Below the pieces are notes generated by a model. That model was not told the DNA's origin, made no database searches, and saw only the letters and a list, made by a program, of their open reading frames with translations. A stretch of 64,000 bases of DNA from Corticicoccus populi (GTDB taxonomy: Bacteria > Bacillota > Bacilli > Staphylococcales > Salinicoccaceae), in the NCBI RefSeq assembly GCF_042686195.1, contig NZ_JBHUOQ010000001.1:372001-436000 (forward strand), read 5' to 3'. Shown here in pieces: positions 16,747 to 26,225 of the stretch; within the stretch, counting starts at the first letter, position 1; each line of letters begins with the position of its first letter. Position numbers and translations under genes: made by a program.

Positions 16747-19700
16747 TTGAGCAGCATACATATACTGGACAAAAACACAGAATTAATTAAAGATTTCTTA
16801 ACAAATAAACCGAATGAAAAAATTGTGATTGAAGATAAGCATGTGAGAAATATTGAGAATCACACAGAAACCTTTGACTTTATTGTTGATTTAAAAGCAT
16901 CAGAGAATATTAATATGAAAGATAGAGTAATTATTCCTTCCGAAAATAAAGGTGAATACAGAGAGTTTATTGTAGATGATATTGATACAAATACATTTGA
17001 TGGTGAAACAGAGATTAGAACTACAGCATCATATCTTGAATTAGATAAAGGGTATCCTCATTTTCCACAAACTTTATCTCAAAGCACTGCACAGCAAGCA
17101 GTAGAGTTTGCTTTAAATATGGTGGACTGGGAGGTTGGAGAGGTTGAATATGCTGGTATCCGTACAATGAGTTGGACTTCCTACAACTCTCCTTACGAAG
17201 TATTAAAAATTATTGCAACTAGATTTGATTTACAATTAGACTTTACAATTGAGACAGAAGGAAATAAAATTACTAAGCGATTAGTACATTTACGAAATAA
17301 AGAAGCTCTATTCAACGGTAAAGAAGTGTCGAGAGGTAAGGATTTATCCAGCCTTACGGTAGAAAGACAATCAGCGGATATAGTGACTGCACTCGTTGCC
17401 CTAGCTCCTGAACCTCCAGAACCAGAAGAAGGAGAAGAGAAAAAGGAAAGATTAGTTATTTATTTACGGGATGAAGAAGCCCAATCTAAATATGGTAGAG
17501 GACAGGATTACCTTTGGTCAGTATACGAACCTGAATCTGAAGATAGTGATATGACAGAAGCAAGGCTTAGAACATTAGCAACTACTGAATTGAATAAACG
17601 AAAAGAAGCGAAAGTAGATTATTCGATTGATGCGATTGACTTAGAGCAATTCTTAGGACATGAGCAGGTGAGACTTGGTGACAAAATAAAAATAAAGGAT
17701 GATTTACAAGCGCCTTACTTCTATGCTGATGCAGTAGCAAAAGAAATCTCTCGTTCAATTTTCAATCCTCTTGATAAGACTTATGTACTCGGTGAAGTAG
17801 TTGAATACACTAGAGAGCAAATATTAGCTACTTGGGAAAGTTTCAGAGAGTACTTCACTAAGCGACTACAAGAAACACAAAGCAGACTGGATAACATTGT
17901 AACTATTATCGACACTGAAGTAGAAAAAAGAATATTCAGAGGTGCTACACCTCCTGAGAATCCTATAAATGGACAACTATGGCTAGATACCTCTAATCCC
18001 GATAAAGCTGTTCTGAAAGAGTATATCAACGGTATGTGGGTAATCAGAATAGACAATCCATCTGAAGAGGATATAGAAGCAATCAGCAGAGCGACAGCAA
18101 TGTACGAGTCTATTGTATCTCAGCTGAGACATATGGAAGCTCTACAAATGCAATTATTTACAAGAGCAAACAAAGTAAAAGATGATGAGTATTTAAACGA
18201 ATTTCACAGAAATAATTTGAATGACAAAATGAGTGCGGTTATTGGCACTTATAATATACTCAAAACTGAAGTAGATAAATATAAGAACTCGAAGAAGGTA
18301 ACGTTGCAACAAGCAAACTACATTCAGCAATTGATGATTAACTATTCAAATATGATGAACGAATTAAATACTGCTATCATTGAAGCTGAAAACTATGCCT
18401 TAAAGCATCTCGAAATTCTACAACAACAATACACAGATGAGAAATTTAATGAAGCAGTAGAAACAACAGCAGAAAGATTAGGATTCATAGTTGAAGATGG
18501 TGTCATTAAGATTGGTGAAAATACTGCTCTGAGTGGACTAGTTGAAATCATAAATGAAAGCACTGAAGAACAACTTAAATCAGTTGTAAGAGTATCCGAT
18601 TACGAAGCTGACAAAGCAGGTATCATTGAAAGATTAGATGCTTCCGATTCAGAGAGAACGCAACTATCTAACCAGATTAAAGATAGAGTAACGCTCACTG
18701 ATTATAACAAGGATAAAGATGAAAATTCAGGTAGAATTAAAACGCTTGAAACTTCCATTGAACAAAATGGAAAAGCCATTGAATTAAAAGCTTCTAAGAC
18801 TGACATAGACTCAGTGAGGAAGACACTTTCAGACACTAAAGCAGACTTAACTGTAAGAGCAGATTCAATTGAAACGAATGTCAGAGGACTCAATGACGAT
18901 TTAGAATTAACGAAATCCACGATTCAACAAACTTCAGATAATATTAACCTCAGAATTAATACCCTCAATATTGGGGGAGATAACCTCATACCTAAAGCCG
19001 ATTTTTCTTTATATAATAGTCCACCTCAAGGCTGGTCAGCTTGGGGAAGTAGTAACTATCTTAACTCCAATATTATAGGTGGAAAAGTTCTCCTAGCACA
19101 AACTCCAAATCCTAATAACAATTCGAACACTTCAACTTTAGGCTTCCAATCTCCTCATTTATTCAAAGATGTTAAAGAAGGTAAATTCTACACTCTAAGC
19201 TGGTATGCAAACACATCAGCTTCATTTGATTCTGCTTTCAGATATTGTTTCTTAATGAACCCGAGTGGAAGCAATCAGAATTTAGCAACTCCTGAAATTG
19301 TGAGTACAGGTAATAGTATTGCTGATATGAGTCAAACTTATACTCAATACAAACTGACTTTCAAAGCTAATTTTAGTGGAAGAGCTTATGTGTTAATCGG
19401 TGGACATTATTCTGCTAACACTTATGCATTCATTTATATGAGTGAACCTCAATTAGAAGAAGGGGAGTTTGCAACATCTTTCAAAGCATCTACTGAAGAA
19501 ACAATCAAGCAAGATAATTTAGTATCATCTATCAATCTCGACACTTCAGGAACAAAAATTCAAGGTAAACAAGTAGATATTAATGCGAACGACATTAATT
19601 TAACCGCAAACAATTCATTTAACTCACTAGTTACAGATGTATCTAAAATTTCATCCTCCATAGCATCAGGAACAGTCCGTTACTCAGGAGTTGACCGTAC

Positions 19701-22122
19701 AAATTGGAGAGACTTAGTTGAGGTAGATGGTTCGCAATTCAATGACCAATACTCATATGATGTAACAGCTAAAGTAAGAGGAACAAATACTGAAACTTTA
19801 ATTGCTTCACTCACTTCAAAAGGCTCAGGAAATGGCTGGGATTTATCAGTGAGAGAAGATAATGGTGGCTCGGCATGGAGACCTCAGATATATACAATTT
19901 CATCAGGCGGAGCTAGAATTCGTACAGCAGGAACCACAGCATCAACTTGGACTATAGAAGTGTCATACAACAAATACATAGGAACAGGCACAGGAATGTC
20001 ATGGGCTGATTCCAAAATTACTCAAACAGCAAATAATATCACCTTAGAGGTTAACAAGAAAACAGATGAGTCTACAGTACGCTCATTAATCTCTCAATCG
20101 GCTACTAATATCAACCTTAGAGTGGATACAGCACAAGATAGAGCAGATAGTGCATGGTCAAGGGCAAGTACAGGTATAAATAATGCTGCAAGTGCTGACA
20201 CTAAAGCTTCAAATGCTGCAACAGTAGCTGGTAGAGCTGAAGGTAAGATTGATGGTTTAGAAGTTGGAGCAGATAATTTAATCCCAGACTCTGGGTGGCA
20301 TAAAGAGCCTTCTGGAAGTTACTTAATCCCTAATAATTGGAGAAATCCAGTTGGTGGTATTGTTTGGTCTGGTAGGCAGAATAGCTATTGGATGTTGATA
20401 CGAGTAAACAATAGTTCAGATGGCTCAAGTGGTTCAACAAGCAATAGTTATTACGGACTAAGAACTCCATCTTTATCGGAACCTTTAGTAGAAGGACAAG
20501 AGTACACTTTTACTTTTAAAGCTAGAAATTTAGCAGGAAGTAATTATAACTTTAGTTACACATATGTAATATATGATAACAACAATCCGAACCAAAGAAT
20601 AATTCCTACTCGAATTAAAAATGTGGATAATGCTGGTCAGTTATGGTCTGTAACTTTCACATCCAGACACAATGATACAGCTCACATATTAATCGGACAC
20701 AGTGGAATCTCTGGGGAGCATAACGCTTTCTATCTAAAAGAACCGATATTAGCAAAAGGTAATAGAACAACACCTTGGTCTGATTCTATTCTTAACAAAC
20801 CTGACAAAGACAAAATCATCACAGAAATCAATCTAACTCAGGATACTGCTGAAATCAGTGCTCAGAAAATACAGTTGAACGGTGATTTAATTAAAGTGAA
20901 TGGTCAGATGAGAGTTGGAGATATTAACTTCAACAGAGCAACTGCAACTGGTGGTTCTGGTACATCTACCTTAAAAATGCAAGGTGACATGGTTGAGTTA
21001 AGAGGTAACTATACAAGACAATGGAGAGGTTCTACTGCCACAGAAAATGTTTATACTGTGATGGAAAAAGGTCATATGAGATTTAGAAATGAATCTAGAG
21101 ACCGTACATTATTCTATTCTGATTTTGGAATCTCAACTTATGCTGATGGTCGAGGCGCTAACGAAGATTCATCAGGTACAATAAGTTTCTTTGACCATAC
21201 TTATAGCCCTACAGCTAGAGGTTTATTAGCGCATTCTACTTGGGGAGTAGTTGGTCTAAAAAGTGATAATAACCGAATTATTTTAGAATCAGGAAAAAGT
21301 AACTTTGTATACGCTGCTACTCCTAGAATGAGAGTAGTTACAGACCCTGATAAACCTACTGATTACTCTGAATTCCAAGCTGGTGAAGTGTTAGTTAAAA
21401 ATATCAGAGCCAATGAAGGAGAGTCTAACTTCTACATTGGTGTTTCTACTAATGAGCTTAGAGTCACTAACAACCTTTTTTACAATGGCGGAAACACAGG
21501 ATACAGACCAGTAAGAGCATGGACATTTATTTCTCAAGGCGGAATGATGATGGAAAATCATGCGGCTGGTAACTCTTATATAGGTGTTGGCACTGGAGAA
21601 TTAAGAATCACCAATAACAATGGCTATAATGGTGGAAATACCACTTATAGAACAATCAGAAGTAATGGCATTGCTTTAGAGGGCATGATTACTACTCATT
21701 TTAGTGGAGATAACTTCTACTTTGGTGTTGGTGGTAGTGAATTAAGAATCACCGATAACAATGGTTCAAGCGGTAACTATAGAGATATCAGAGCTAGAAA
21801 CTTTTATAAAGGAACATCTAGTTCACCTCTTTCATTGTTTAGCAGTTTAACTGAAAAACCTGTAAAAAATGAAGCAAGTCAATTGATTGAAGAAATTGAT
21901 TTAGTGAGATATAAAACTCAAGACTACCCTGAATATGACACATTTGGAACATCTGCAATCACACCTCAGAATAGTGAGGAAAAAGATGGTGTAGATATTG
22001 GTCAAGCGACTATGTTGTTGGTTAAAGCTAATCAAGAGTTGATTCAGAGTAATCGGGAGTTACAAGATAAAATAGAGCAACAAGAAGAAAGATTAAATAA
22101 ACTAGAAGAACTCTTACTTTAA
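16747..22122 (+). CDS. Large tail-tip protein: tail endopeptidase domain plus receptor-binding region
   Basis: This is one of the longest genes here (~1791 residues). The first ~380 residues match the prophage endopeptidase tail family (Tal), which sits below Dit. NPINGQLWLDTSNP (~400-415) is a common phage tail element. Coiled coil follows (~430-740). Two similar beta-sandwich modules each begin GxDNLIP (near residues 745 and 1178). The C-terminal third has three ~47-residue repeats with YIGVxTxELRITNN. A final helix with NQELIQSNRELQDKIEQQEERL resembles the self-cleaving or trimerising end of many tail fibres. TTG 16747 is chosen because AAGAGTGA lies five bases before it; GTG 16738 is the other option. 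Confidence 0.88.
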   Translation: MSSIHILDKNTELIKDFLTNKPNEKIVIEDKHVRNIENHTETFDFIVDLKASENINMKDRVIIPSENKGEYREFIVDDIDTNTFDGETEIRTTASYLELDKGYPHFPQTLSQSTAQQAVEFALNMVDWEVGEVEYAGIRTMSWTSYNSPYEVLKIIATRFDLQLDFTIETEGNKITKRLVHLRNKEALFNGKEVSRGKDLSSLTVERQSADIVTALVALAPEPPEPEEGEEKKERLVIYLRDEEAQSKYGRGQDYLWSVYEPESEDSDMTEARLRTLATTELNKRKEAKVDYSIDAIDLEQFLGHEQVRLGDKIKIKDDLQAPYFYADAVAKEISRSIFNPLDKTYVLGEVVEYTREQILATWESFREYFTKRLQETQSRLDNIVTIIDTEVEKRIFRGATPPENPINGQLWLDTSNPDKAVLKEYINGMWVIRIDNPSEEDIEAISRATAMYESIVSQLRHMEALQMQLFTRANKVKDDEYLNEFHRNNLNDKMSAVIGTYNILKTEVDKYKNSKKVTLQQANYIQQLMINYSNMMNELNTAIIEAENYALKHLEILQQQYTDEKFNEAVETTAERLGFIVEDGVIKIGENTALSGLVEIINESTEEQLKSVVRVSDYEADKAGIIERLDASDSERTQLSNQIKDRVTLTDYNKDKDENSGRIKTLETSIEQNGKAIELKASKTDIDSVRKTLSDTKADLTVRADSIETNVRGLNDDLELTKSTIQQTSDNINLRINTLNIGGDNLIPKADFSLYNSPPQGWSAWGSSNYLNSNIIGGKVLLAQTPNPNNNSNTSTLGFQSPHLFKDVKEGKFYTLSWYANTSASFDSAFRYCFLMNPSGSNQNLATPEIVSTGNSIADMSQTYTQYKLTFKANFSGRAYVLIGGHYSANTYAFIYMSEPQLEEGEFATSFKASTEETIKQDNLVSSINLDTSGTKIQGKQVDINANDINLTANNSFNSLVTDVSKISSSIASGTVRYSGVDRTNWRDLVEVDGSQFNDQYSYDVTAKVRGTNTETLIASLTSKGSGNGWDLSVREDNGGSAWRPQIYTISSGGARIRTAGTTASTWTIEVSYNKYIGTGTGMSWADSKITQTANNITLEVNKKTDESTVRSLISQSATNINLRVDTAQDRADSAWSRASTGINNAASADTKASNAATVAGRAEGKIDGLEVGADNLIPDSGWHKEPSGSYLIPNNWRNPVGGIVWSGRQNSYWMLIRVNNSSDGSSGSTSNSYYGLRTPSLSEPLVEGQEYTFTFKARNLAGSNYNFSYTYVIYDNNNPNQRIIPTRIKNVDNAGQLWSVTFTSRHNDTAHILIGHSGISGEHNAFYLKEPILAKGNRTTPWSDSILNKPDKDKIITEINLTQDTAEISAQKIQLNGDLIKVNGQMRVGDINFNRATATGGSGTSTLKMQGDMVELRGNYTRQWRGSTATENVYTVMEKGHMRFRNESRDRTLFYSDFGISTYADGRGANEDSSGTISFFDHTYSPTARGLLAHSTWGVVGLKSDNNRIILESGKSNFVYAATPRMRVVTDPDKPTDYSEFQAGEVLVKNIRANEGESNFYIGVSTNELRVTNNLFYNGGNTGYRPVRAWTFISQGGMMMENHAAGNSYIGVGTGELRITNNNGYNGGNTTYRTIRSNGIALEGMITTHFSGDNFYFGVGGSELRITDNNGSSGNYRDIRARNFYKGTSSSPLSLFSSLTEKPVKNEASQLIEEIDLVRYKTQDYPEYDTFGTSAITPQNSEEKDGVDIGQATMLLVKANQELIQSNRELQDKIEQQEERLNKLEELLL
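21427..21810 (+). repeat. Three tandem ~47-residue repeats in the tail fibre region
   Basis: Units begin at 21427, 21571 and 21712 (spacing 144 and 141 bases). Each holds NFYIGVxxxELRxTNN followed by YNGGNTxYRxxR. The third is shortened before the C-terminal domain. Such repeats often build a triple-stranded beta shaft. Confidence 0.85.
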
Positions 22123-22142
22123 TTAGTGAGAGTTCTTTTTAA
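22104..22142 (+). terminator. Strong terminator overlapping the end of the large tail gene
   Basis: A 12-bp stem, AGAACTCTTACT (22107-22118) with AGTGAGAGTTCT (22125-22136), has loop TTAATT and is followed by TTTTTAAT. The gene's stop codon lies in the loop. Confidence 0.8.
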
Positions 22143-22186
22143 TATCAAAAAAATAAAAGAAATGAAGATATGAGGAGAATATAAAA

Positions 22187-22348
22187 ATGAAAAAATTAGA
22201 AGATATGACACAAGAAGAATTAATCCAACAGGTAGTAGTATTAGAAAAAGCGATAAATAAATTGGCAAGCAGAGTAGCTAATGTAGAGGTTAATTACGCT
22301 ATTTTAGAAGCTCAAATACCTGAGCAAAATGAGCAAGTGCAACCGTAA
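22187..22348 (+). CDS. Small coiled-coil protein, unknown
   Basis: A 53-residue frame runs from ATG 22187 to TAA 22348 with GAGGAGA at 22172-22178. The product is helical: MTQEELIQQVVVLEKAI and a short acidic-glutamine tail. Small proteins of this kind between tail fibre and holin are common in staphylococcal phages. Its role is unknown. Confidence 0.7.
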   Translation: MKKLEDMTQEELIQQVVVLEKAINKLASRVANVEVNYAILEAQIPEQNEQVQP

Positions 22349-22384
22349 AACTATAAAAAAATAACAATATTGCAGGTGTAGAAA

Positions 22385-22792
22385 GTGACAAATGAAAACG
22401 ATAAAAGCAACAAAAACTATGTAACTCAAGTTGAACTATACAAACACACTCAAAAAATGCATGACAAATTAGATGACAAAATTGATGAAATTGATGATAA
22501 ACATACTGAACGTAATCACGAGTTGAAAATTTTAATTACGACAATGACAGAGACAAATAAGAGCATTGAAAATAATACAAGTAGAACTGCTGAAAGTGTC
22601 GAGAAGTTAAGTAGCGAATTGAAGCAGAGTCATTCCGAAACAAGCAATAAAGTATCAGATTTGAGTTACCGAACAAAGAAAATTGAAGATGATAAAGCAG
22701 GCAGAATTACAATAATGGTCGCTTTAATTGGTGGAGGATTAACCTTATTAGGTGTCATTCTTAAACCGTTTATCGAATCAATTTTTATGTAA
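22385..22792 (+). CDS. Coiled-coil protein with C-terminal membrane anchor (XhlA/DUF2951-like)
   Basis: The 135-residue product is a long charged helix (residues 1-105) followed by one membrane segment (~108-128, IMVALIGGGLTLLGVIL). It precedes the holin gene, as XhlA-type and DUF2951-type proteins do, so a part in lysis or in holin timing is likely. The start is GTG 22385 with a weak AGGTGTAG site. Family call rests on layout and position. Confidence 0.7.
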   Translation: MTNENDKSNKNYVTQVELYKHTQKMHDKLDDKIDEIDDKHTERNHELKILITTMTETNKSIENNTSRTAESVEKLSSELKQSHSETSNKVSDLSYRTKKIEDDKAGRITIMVALIGGGLTLLGVILKPFIESIFM

Positions 22793-22809
22793 AAAGGAGA
22801 TTTAAAAAA

Positions 22810-23100
22810 ATGAATAAAATTAAAATAATGTTAACCAATTTATTTCAAAATAAAGCATTAATGATGAGAGCAACACTACTTATTTATGCTTTGATTAATC
22901 AGTTCCTTGTGATGAAAGGATATAGTCCACTGCCATTTACTGAAGCTGAGCTAGAAGAAGGCATAACTATGTTGATTACAATTGTGGCTACCGCATTAAT
23001 AGCATATAAAGACACACCTTTATCAAATGAAGCAGTAGAAGCGAATCAATATATGAAGCAACAGAAAGCAGAACGGAAGAATAAAGGGGGTCACAAATAA
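22810..23100 (+). CDS. Holin, SPP1 family
   Basis: The 96-residue product has two membrane helices (~18-36 and ~50-66) and a charged C-terminus. YALINQFLVMKGYSPLPF followed by ITIVATALIAYKD is typical of SPP1-type holins, which open the membrane for the endolysin. ATG 22810 follows AAAAGGAG. Its stop overlaps the next start (TAATG). Unusually, the endolysin is not next but almost 1.7 kb downstream. Confidence 0.88.
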   Translation: MNKIKIMLTNLFQNKALMMRATLLIYALINQFLVMKGYSPLPFTEAELEEGITMLITIVATALIAYKDTPLSNEAVEANQYMKQQKAERKNKGGHK

Positions 23101-23681
23101 TGCAAGTGCAAAATAGTTACTTACAACTACTTAATTACGAGAGAGCAACTAGTCTTCAATTAATCCAAGGTGATAAATCTAAAATTTCTTTAAGAATACT
23201 CGATAAGTCTCAAAAAGTGATGGAAAAATTAAATGGTAAGACAGCGCAAATTTCAATTATTCAAGTTGATGGAAATATACTAAGAGAATTAATTGAAGTA
23301 CAAGTTGAAAATAGTAAGGTTACGTTTAACCTAGAGACTGTATTGGAAGCGACTGAACATGAGATTAGAGTTCAAATTGAAGATTACTTCTTTCCGTCTT
23401 CTAGTGCGACTTTTAAATTAATTATTCTTCCTGCTCATAATTTAAGTGATGTAGATGTTTCAAAAATTGAAACTATTGATATCGTTGTAGATGCTTTAAG
23501 AGAAGATGTTGTGACTGAAGCAATTAGACATATTGATAATAACAAGGAAAAATTTAAAGGAGATAAAGGGGATAAAGGTGAAGCTATTATTGTTCAACCT
23601 AAAATTTATACTAGAGAAGAGTACGAAAATCTCGAAGAAATTGAGGATGACTTACTTTATATAATTGTGGGTGAAGATTAA
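23100..23681 (+). CDS. BppU-like baseplate upper protein with short collagen-like segment
   Basis: The 193-residue product has a beta-rich N-terminal domain (~10-115) of the BppU/DUF2479 kind, a helix (~120-145), then GDKGDKGE (~152-159), a short collagen-like triple helix, and a compact acidic end. In lactococcal phages BppU links receptor-binding proteins to the baseplate. Its place after the holin rather than with the tail genes is unusual, though found in some phages. The start overlaps the holin stop. Confidence 0.75.
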   Translation: MQVQNSYLQLLNYERATSLQLIQGDKSKISLRILDKSQKVMEKLNGKTAQISIIQVDGNILRELIEVQVENSKVTFNLETVLEATEHEIRVQIEDYFFPSSSATFKLIILPAHNLSDVDVSKIETIDIVVDALREDVVTEAIRHIDNNKEKFKGDKGDKGEAIIVQPKIYTREEYENLEEIEDDLLYIIVGED

Positions 23682-24481
23682 TGATTGAAATTAAATATGG
23701 TCACGATGTTTTATATAAAAATGAATATAATCAACTACCTTCTTTCAAATTAGGTAATAATGAATCTAAATTTTTATTTAAGGGAGACAAATTAGTCTCT
23801 CCTAATTATGCTCAATCTGATAGTTTAATTCTTCATTACGACTTTACATCACTGAATAATAATTCGACTAATAGAGCGGTAGCATCTGACTTATCAGGCA
23901 ACGGCAATGACGGTCAGTTACACAATTTTAACTTTACTGAGGAATCAGGATATGTGGATGGCGGATTGAAGTTTGATGGGGTGGATGATTATGTTAATTT
24001 TGATGAAATAGTATTCGATTCGTTAGATGAGTTTACTGTGGAATTATATATTTCTGAAGTACCAGATAATAATGGTTCTTCTTACATCTTAGGTGATGGA
24101 AACAAATCATTTTCCAATTCAACGAATACATCATTTCAAATATTTAAAAGTGAAAATGCAAAATCTATTTCTTTCAATAGGAAGGGAATGCGAAGCAGTT
24201 CAGGTGGATACAGCGTTTTAATCGATAATAAATTAAGTTATTCGATATCTGTTAAAAATAAAGAAATGAAATTTTACTTAGATGGTAAACATTTAATATA
24301 CGGAAATTCAATTATAACAGATGATGAATCAACTTCAGTTTTCAACAATCTGGGTCAAGCTTACTGGTCGAGTAGTTCAGGATTTACAAAGGGAGTAGTT
24401 TCAGGGGTTCGGATATATAATAAATCGTTGTCACCCGAAGAAATCAAATACAATTATGAGATTGATAAAGAGAGGTTTTAA
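23681..24481 (+). CDS. LamG-like (concanavalin-fold) tail-tip protein, candidate receptor binder
   Basis: The 266-residue product carries a LamG/concanavalin-like jelly roll (~45-255). Key marks are LILHYDF, DLSGNGNDG, a GLKFDGVDDYV strand, FTVELYI, and the closing SGVRIYNKSLSPEEI. Such domains bind sugars or glycopolymers. It is coupled to the BppU-like gene by one-base overlap, so the two probably form a cell-wall-binding tip. Whether it is the main receptor-binding protein cannot be told here. Confidence 0.82.
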   Translation: MIEIKYGHDVLYKNEYNQLPSFKLGNNESKFLFKGDKLVSPNYAQSDSLILHYDFTSLNNNSTNRAVASDLSGNGNDGQLHNFNFTEESGYVDGGLKFDGVDDYVNFDEIVFDSLDEFTVELYISEVPDNNGSSYILGDGNKSFSNSTNTSFQIFKSENAKSISFNRKGMRSSSGGYSVLIDNKLSYSISVKNKEMKFYLDGKHLIYGNSIITDDESTSVFNNLGQAYWSSSSGFTKGVVSGVRIYNKSLSPEEIKYNYEIDKERF

Positions 24482-24482
24482 A

Positions 24483-24695
24483 ATGAAGTATTCGATTGGA
24501 AAATTACTATATTTTAACGAATTAGGATTCAACACAGAGCATTGGCGTAAAAGTTTAAATGGTGAGTATGCCGTTGTGCATTACGACACTGTGAAATTTG
24601 TTGTTGATAAGGATAGATTGGAATTATACAACCATAACAGTGAAGAGTTTATTAGGCTGATGAATAGTAGTGAATGGTCAGAGGAAAATAAATAA
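24483..24695 (+). CDS. Small hypothetical phage protein
   Basis: The 70-residue product starts at ATG 24483 one base after the previous stop, with AGAGAGG before it. It is rich in Tyr, Asp and Glu and looks like a small soluble domain. I do not recognise it. By operon it belongs to the tail-tip or lysis group. Confidence 0.6.
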   Translation: MKYSIGKLLYFNELGFNTEHWRKSLNGEYAVVHYDTVKFVVDKDRLELYNHNSEEFIRLMNSSEWSEENK

Positions 24696-24722
24696 TAATA
24701 AAAATTGAATACATATCAAATT

Positions 24723-24750
24723 AGAGCAGCTAAACGGCTGCTCTTTTTTT
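24723..24750 (+). terminator. Terminator before the endolysin gene
   Basis: AGAGCAGC (24723-24730) pairs with GCTGCTCT (24737-24744), followed by seven T. It separates the tail-tip genes from the endolysin gene. Confidence 0.85.
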
Positions 24751-24801
24751 ATGTTCCGAAATGAAATAAAACTACAAATTTTTATAGGAGATGAAGAAAT
24801 T

Positions 24802-25713
24802 ATGACTTACAGAGTAGCATTAGATGCAGGACATGGAAGGCATACAGCAGGAAAGCGAAGTCCAGCAGGAGAAAGAGAATGGTTTTTCAATGACAAAGTA
24901 GTGAGAGCCGCAACTGCTGAATTGAATACATATCAGAATGTAATAGTAAGACGATTAGACGACCCCTCAGGGCAACGAGATATTCCATTAGCACAAAGAA
25001 CTAACAATGCTAATAATTGGAATGCTCATGTATTAGTATCTTGCCATCACAACGCATTAGCAGGTAAATGGTTTAACGGAGGTGGAGTTGAAACGTTTAT
25101 TCCGCAAGGTAATGCTTCAAACTCAAGGAATTTAGCTAACCTAGTAAACCCTAGAGTAGTGTCGGCAATGGGATTAACTAACAGAGGTGTTAAGGTAGCT
25201 AACCTCTGGATGAACAACCAGTCCAAAATGCCTTCTATTCTTGTTGAAGGTGGATTCATGGATAGTAATATCGATATTAAAGCATTAAGAAGTGATGTTA
25301 AATTAGTTGCACAAGGTAGAGCGATTGCTACAGGCATTGCTTTATATTTAGGATTGAAGAAGAAATCTGGGAATGCTGGTAAGAGTTCTAATACTTCTAG
25401 TTCGACTAAAAATCCAACAACTAAGAAGACGAGTGACGGTTGGAATATTAATGCTCATGGAACACAGTGGAAGAAACAAACTGGAGTTTGGGTTAATGGT
25501 AATAAACCAATTACTAAGCGGAGAGGTAGTCCGAGTAGGAAAGCACCTTCAAGCGGACAAATGAAAGCTGGTCAGCGATTAGATTACCGTGAAATCGCAA
25601 GGGCTGATGGTCATATCTGGCTTTTAGATTTGAAGAGTAATCAGTGGATTCCTGTTAAGACTTGGAATAGCCGAACAGGAAAAGTCTCCAAGGATTGGGG
25701 CACATGGAAGTAA
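24802..25713 (+). CDS. Endolysin, N-acetylmuramoyl-L-alanine amidase (Amidase_3) with SH3-like cell-wall domain
   Basis: The enzyme cuts the amide bond between MurNAc and L-Ala to lyse the cell. The Amidase_3 domain (~1-180) shows the zinc-site set: LDAGHG (H11), a glutamate in the GEREW region, SCHHN (~80-84) and the catalytic VEGGF. A low-complexity Ser/Thr/Lys linker (~185-215) leads to an SH3-like binding domain (~215-303). The ATG at 24802 is preceded by TAGGAGATG; an upstream in-frame ATG at 24751 has no site. There is no signal peptide, so it depends on the holin. Confidence 0.92.
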   Translation: MTYRVALDAGHGRHTAGKRSPAGEREWFFNDKVVRAATAELNTYQNVIVRRLDDPSGQRDIPLAQRTNNANNWNAHVLVSCHHNALAGKWFNGGGVETFIPQGNASNSRNLANLVNPRVVSAMGLTNRGVKVANLWMNNQSKMPSILVEGGFMDSNIDIKALRSDVKLVAQGRAIATGIALYLGLKKKSGNAGKSSNTSSSTKNPTTKKTSDGWNINAHGTQWKKQTGVWVNGNKPITKRRGSPSRKAPSSGQMKAGQRLDYREIARADGHIWLLDLKSNQWIPVKTWNSRTGKVSKDWGTWK

Positions 25714-25735
25714 TACATAAATTAAGCACAAAAAT

Positions 25736-25768
25736 AAAAATTCCCTACTTTTATAATAGGGAATTTTT
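25736..25768. terminator. Bidirectional terminator between endolysin and DUF378 gene
   Basis: AAAAATTCCCTA (25736-25747) and TAGGGAATTTTT (25757-25768) form a 12-bp stem with a T-run on both strands. It serves the endolysin and the convergent minus-strand gene. Confidence 0.85.
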
Positions 25769-25772
25769 ATGC

Positions 25773-25982
25773 TTATGGTTTAGTAGCTGTACTAATCAAA
25801 CCGATAAACTTAAGGCTGTATAAAGCTGATAGTCCAACTAGGATATAAACAACTTTAGAAAGAATAGCTTCTTGACTACCAAATAGTGAAGCAACTAAAT
25901 CAAATTCAAATAATCCGACCAATAACCAGTTTAAGCCACCAACAATTAAAAGTATTAAAGCAACAATATCTAACGCTTTCAT
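25773..25982 (-). CDS. DUF378 (YuzA-like) membrane protein, probable prophage cargo
   Basis: The 69-residue product has two membrane helices (~5-30 and ~42-62) and the family signature GGLNWLLVGLFEFDLV. DUF378 proteins are common in bacterial genomes and of unknown function. It runs against the late genes, has a strong AGGAGG site, and lies inside the attachment-site boundary. It is therefore probably expressed in the lysogen as accessory cargo rather than as part of the particle. Confidence 0.85.
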   Translation of the reverse strand: MKALDIVALILLIVGGLNWLLVGLFEFDLVASLFGSQEAILSKVVYILVGLSALYSLKFIGLISTATKP

Positions 25983-26122
25983 GGTTATCCTCCTGTTTTT
26001 TGACTTAAAATAAATTTACCCGATGAAGCAGAAGTTAAAACATAAAAAAATAAAAATGAACCTTATAATAGTAGGTTCGCAAAATAAAATAGTTTAAATA
26101 ATTATAAATCATATTGATTTTT

Positions 26123-26159
26123 GGCAGCTTATCTTAATTGATAGGTTGCCATTTTTTTA
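26123..26159 (+). terminator. Terminator before the 89-residue gene
   Basis: GGCAGCTTATC (26123-26133) pairs with GATAGGTTGCC (26140-26150), with two wobble pairs, followed by ATTTTTTT. A smaller hairpin, GAACCT/AGGTTC, lies at 26058-26078. Confidence 0.7.
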
Positions 26160-26225
26160 TGGGGTTTTTTAATAAGTTCCATGGTAGTATAAAAGTGTAT
26201 TAAAAAACTAACATGAGGTGCTAAG

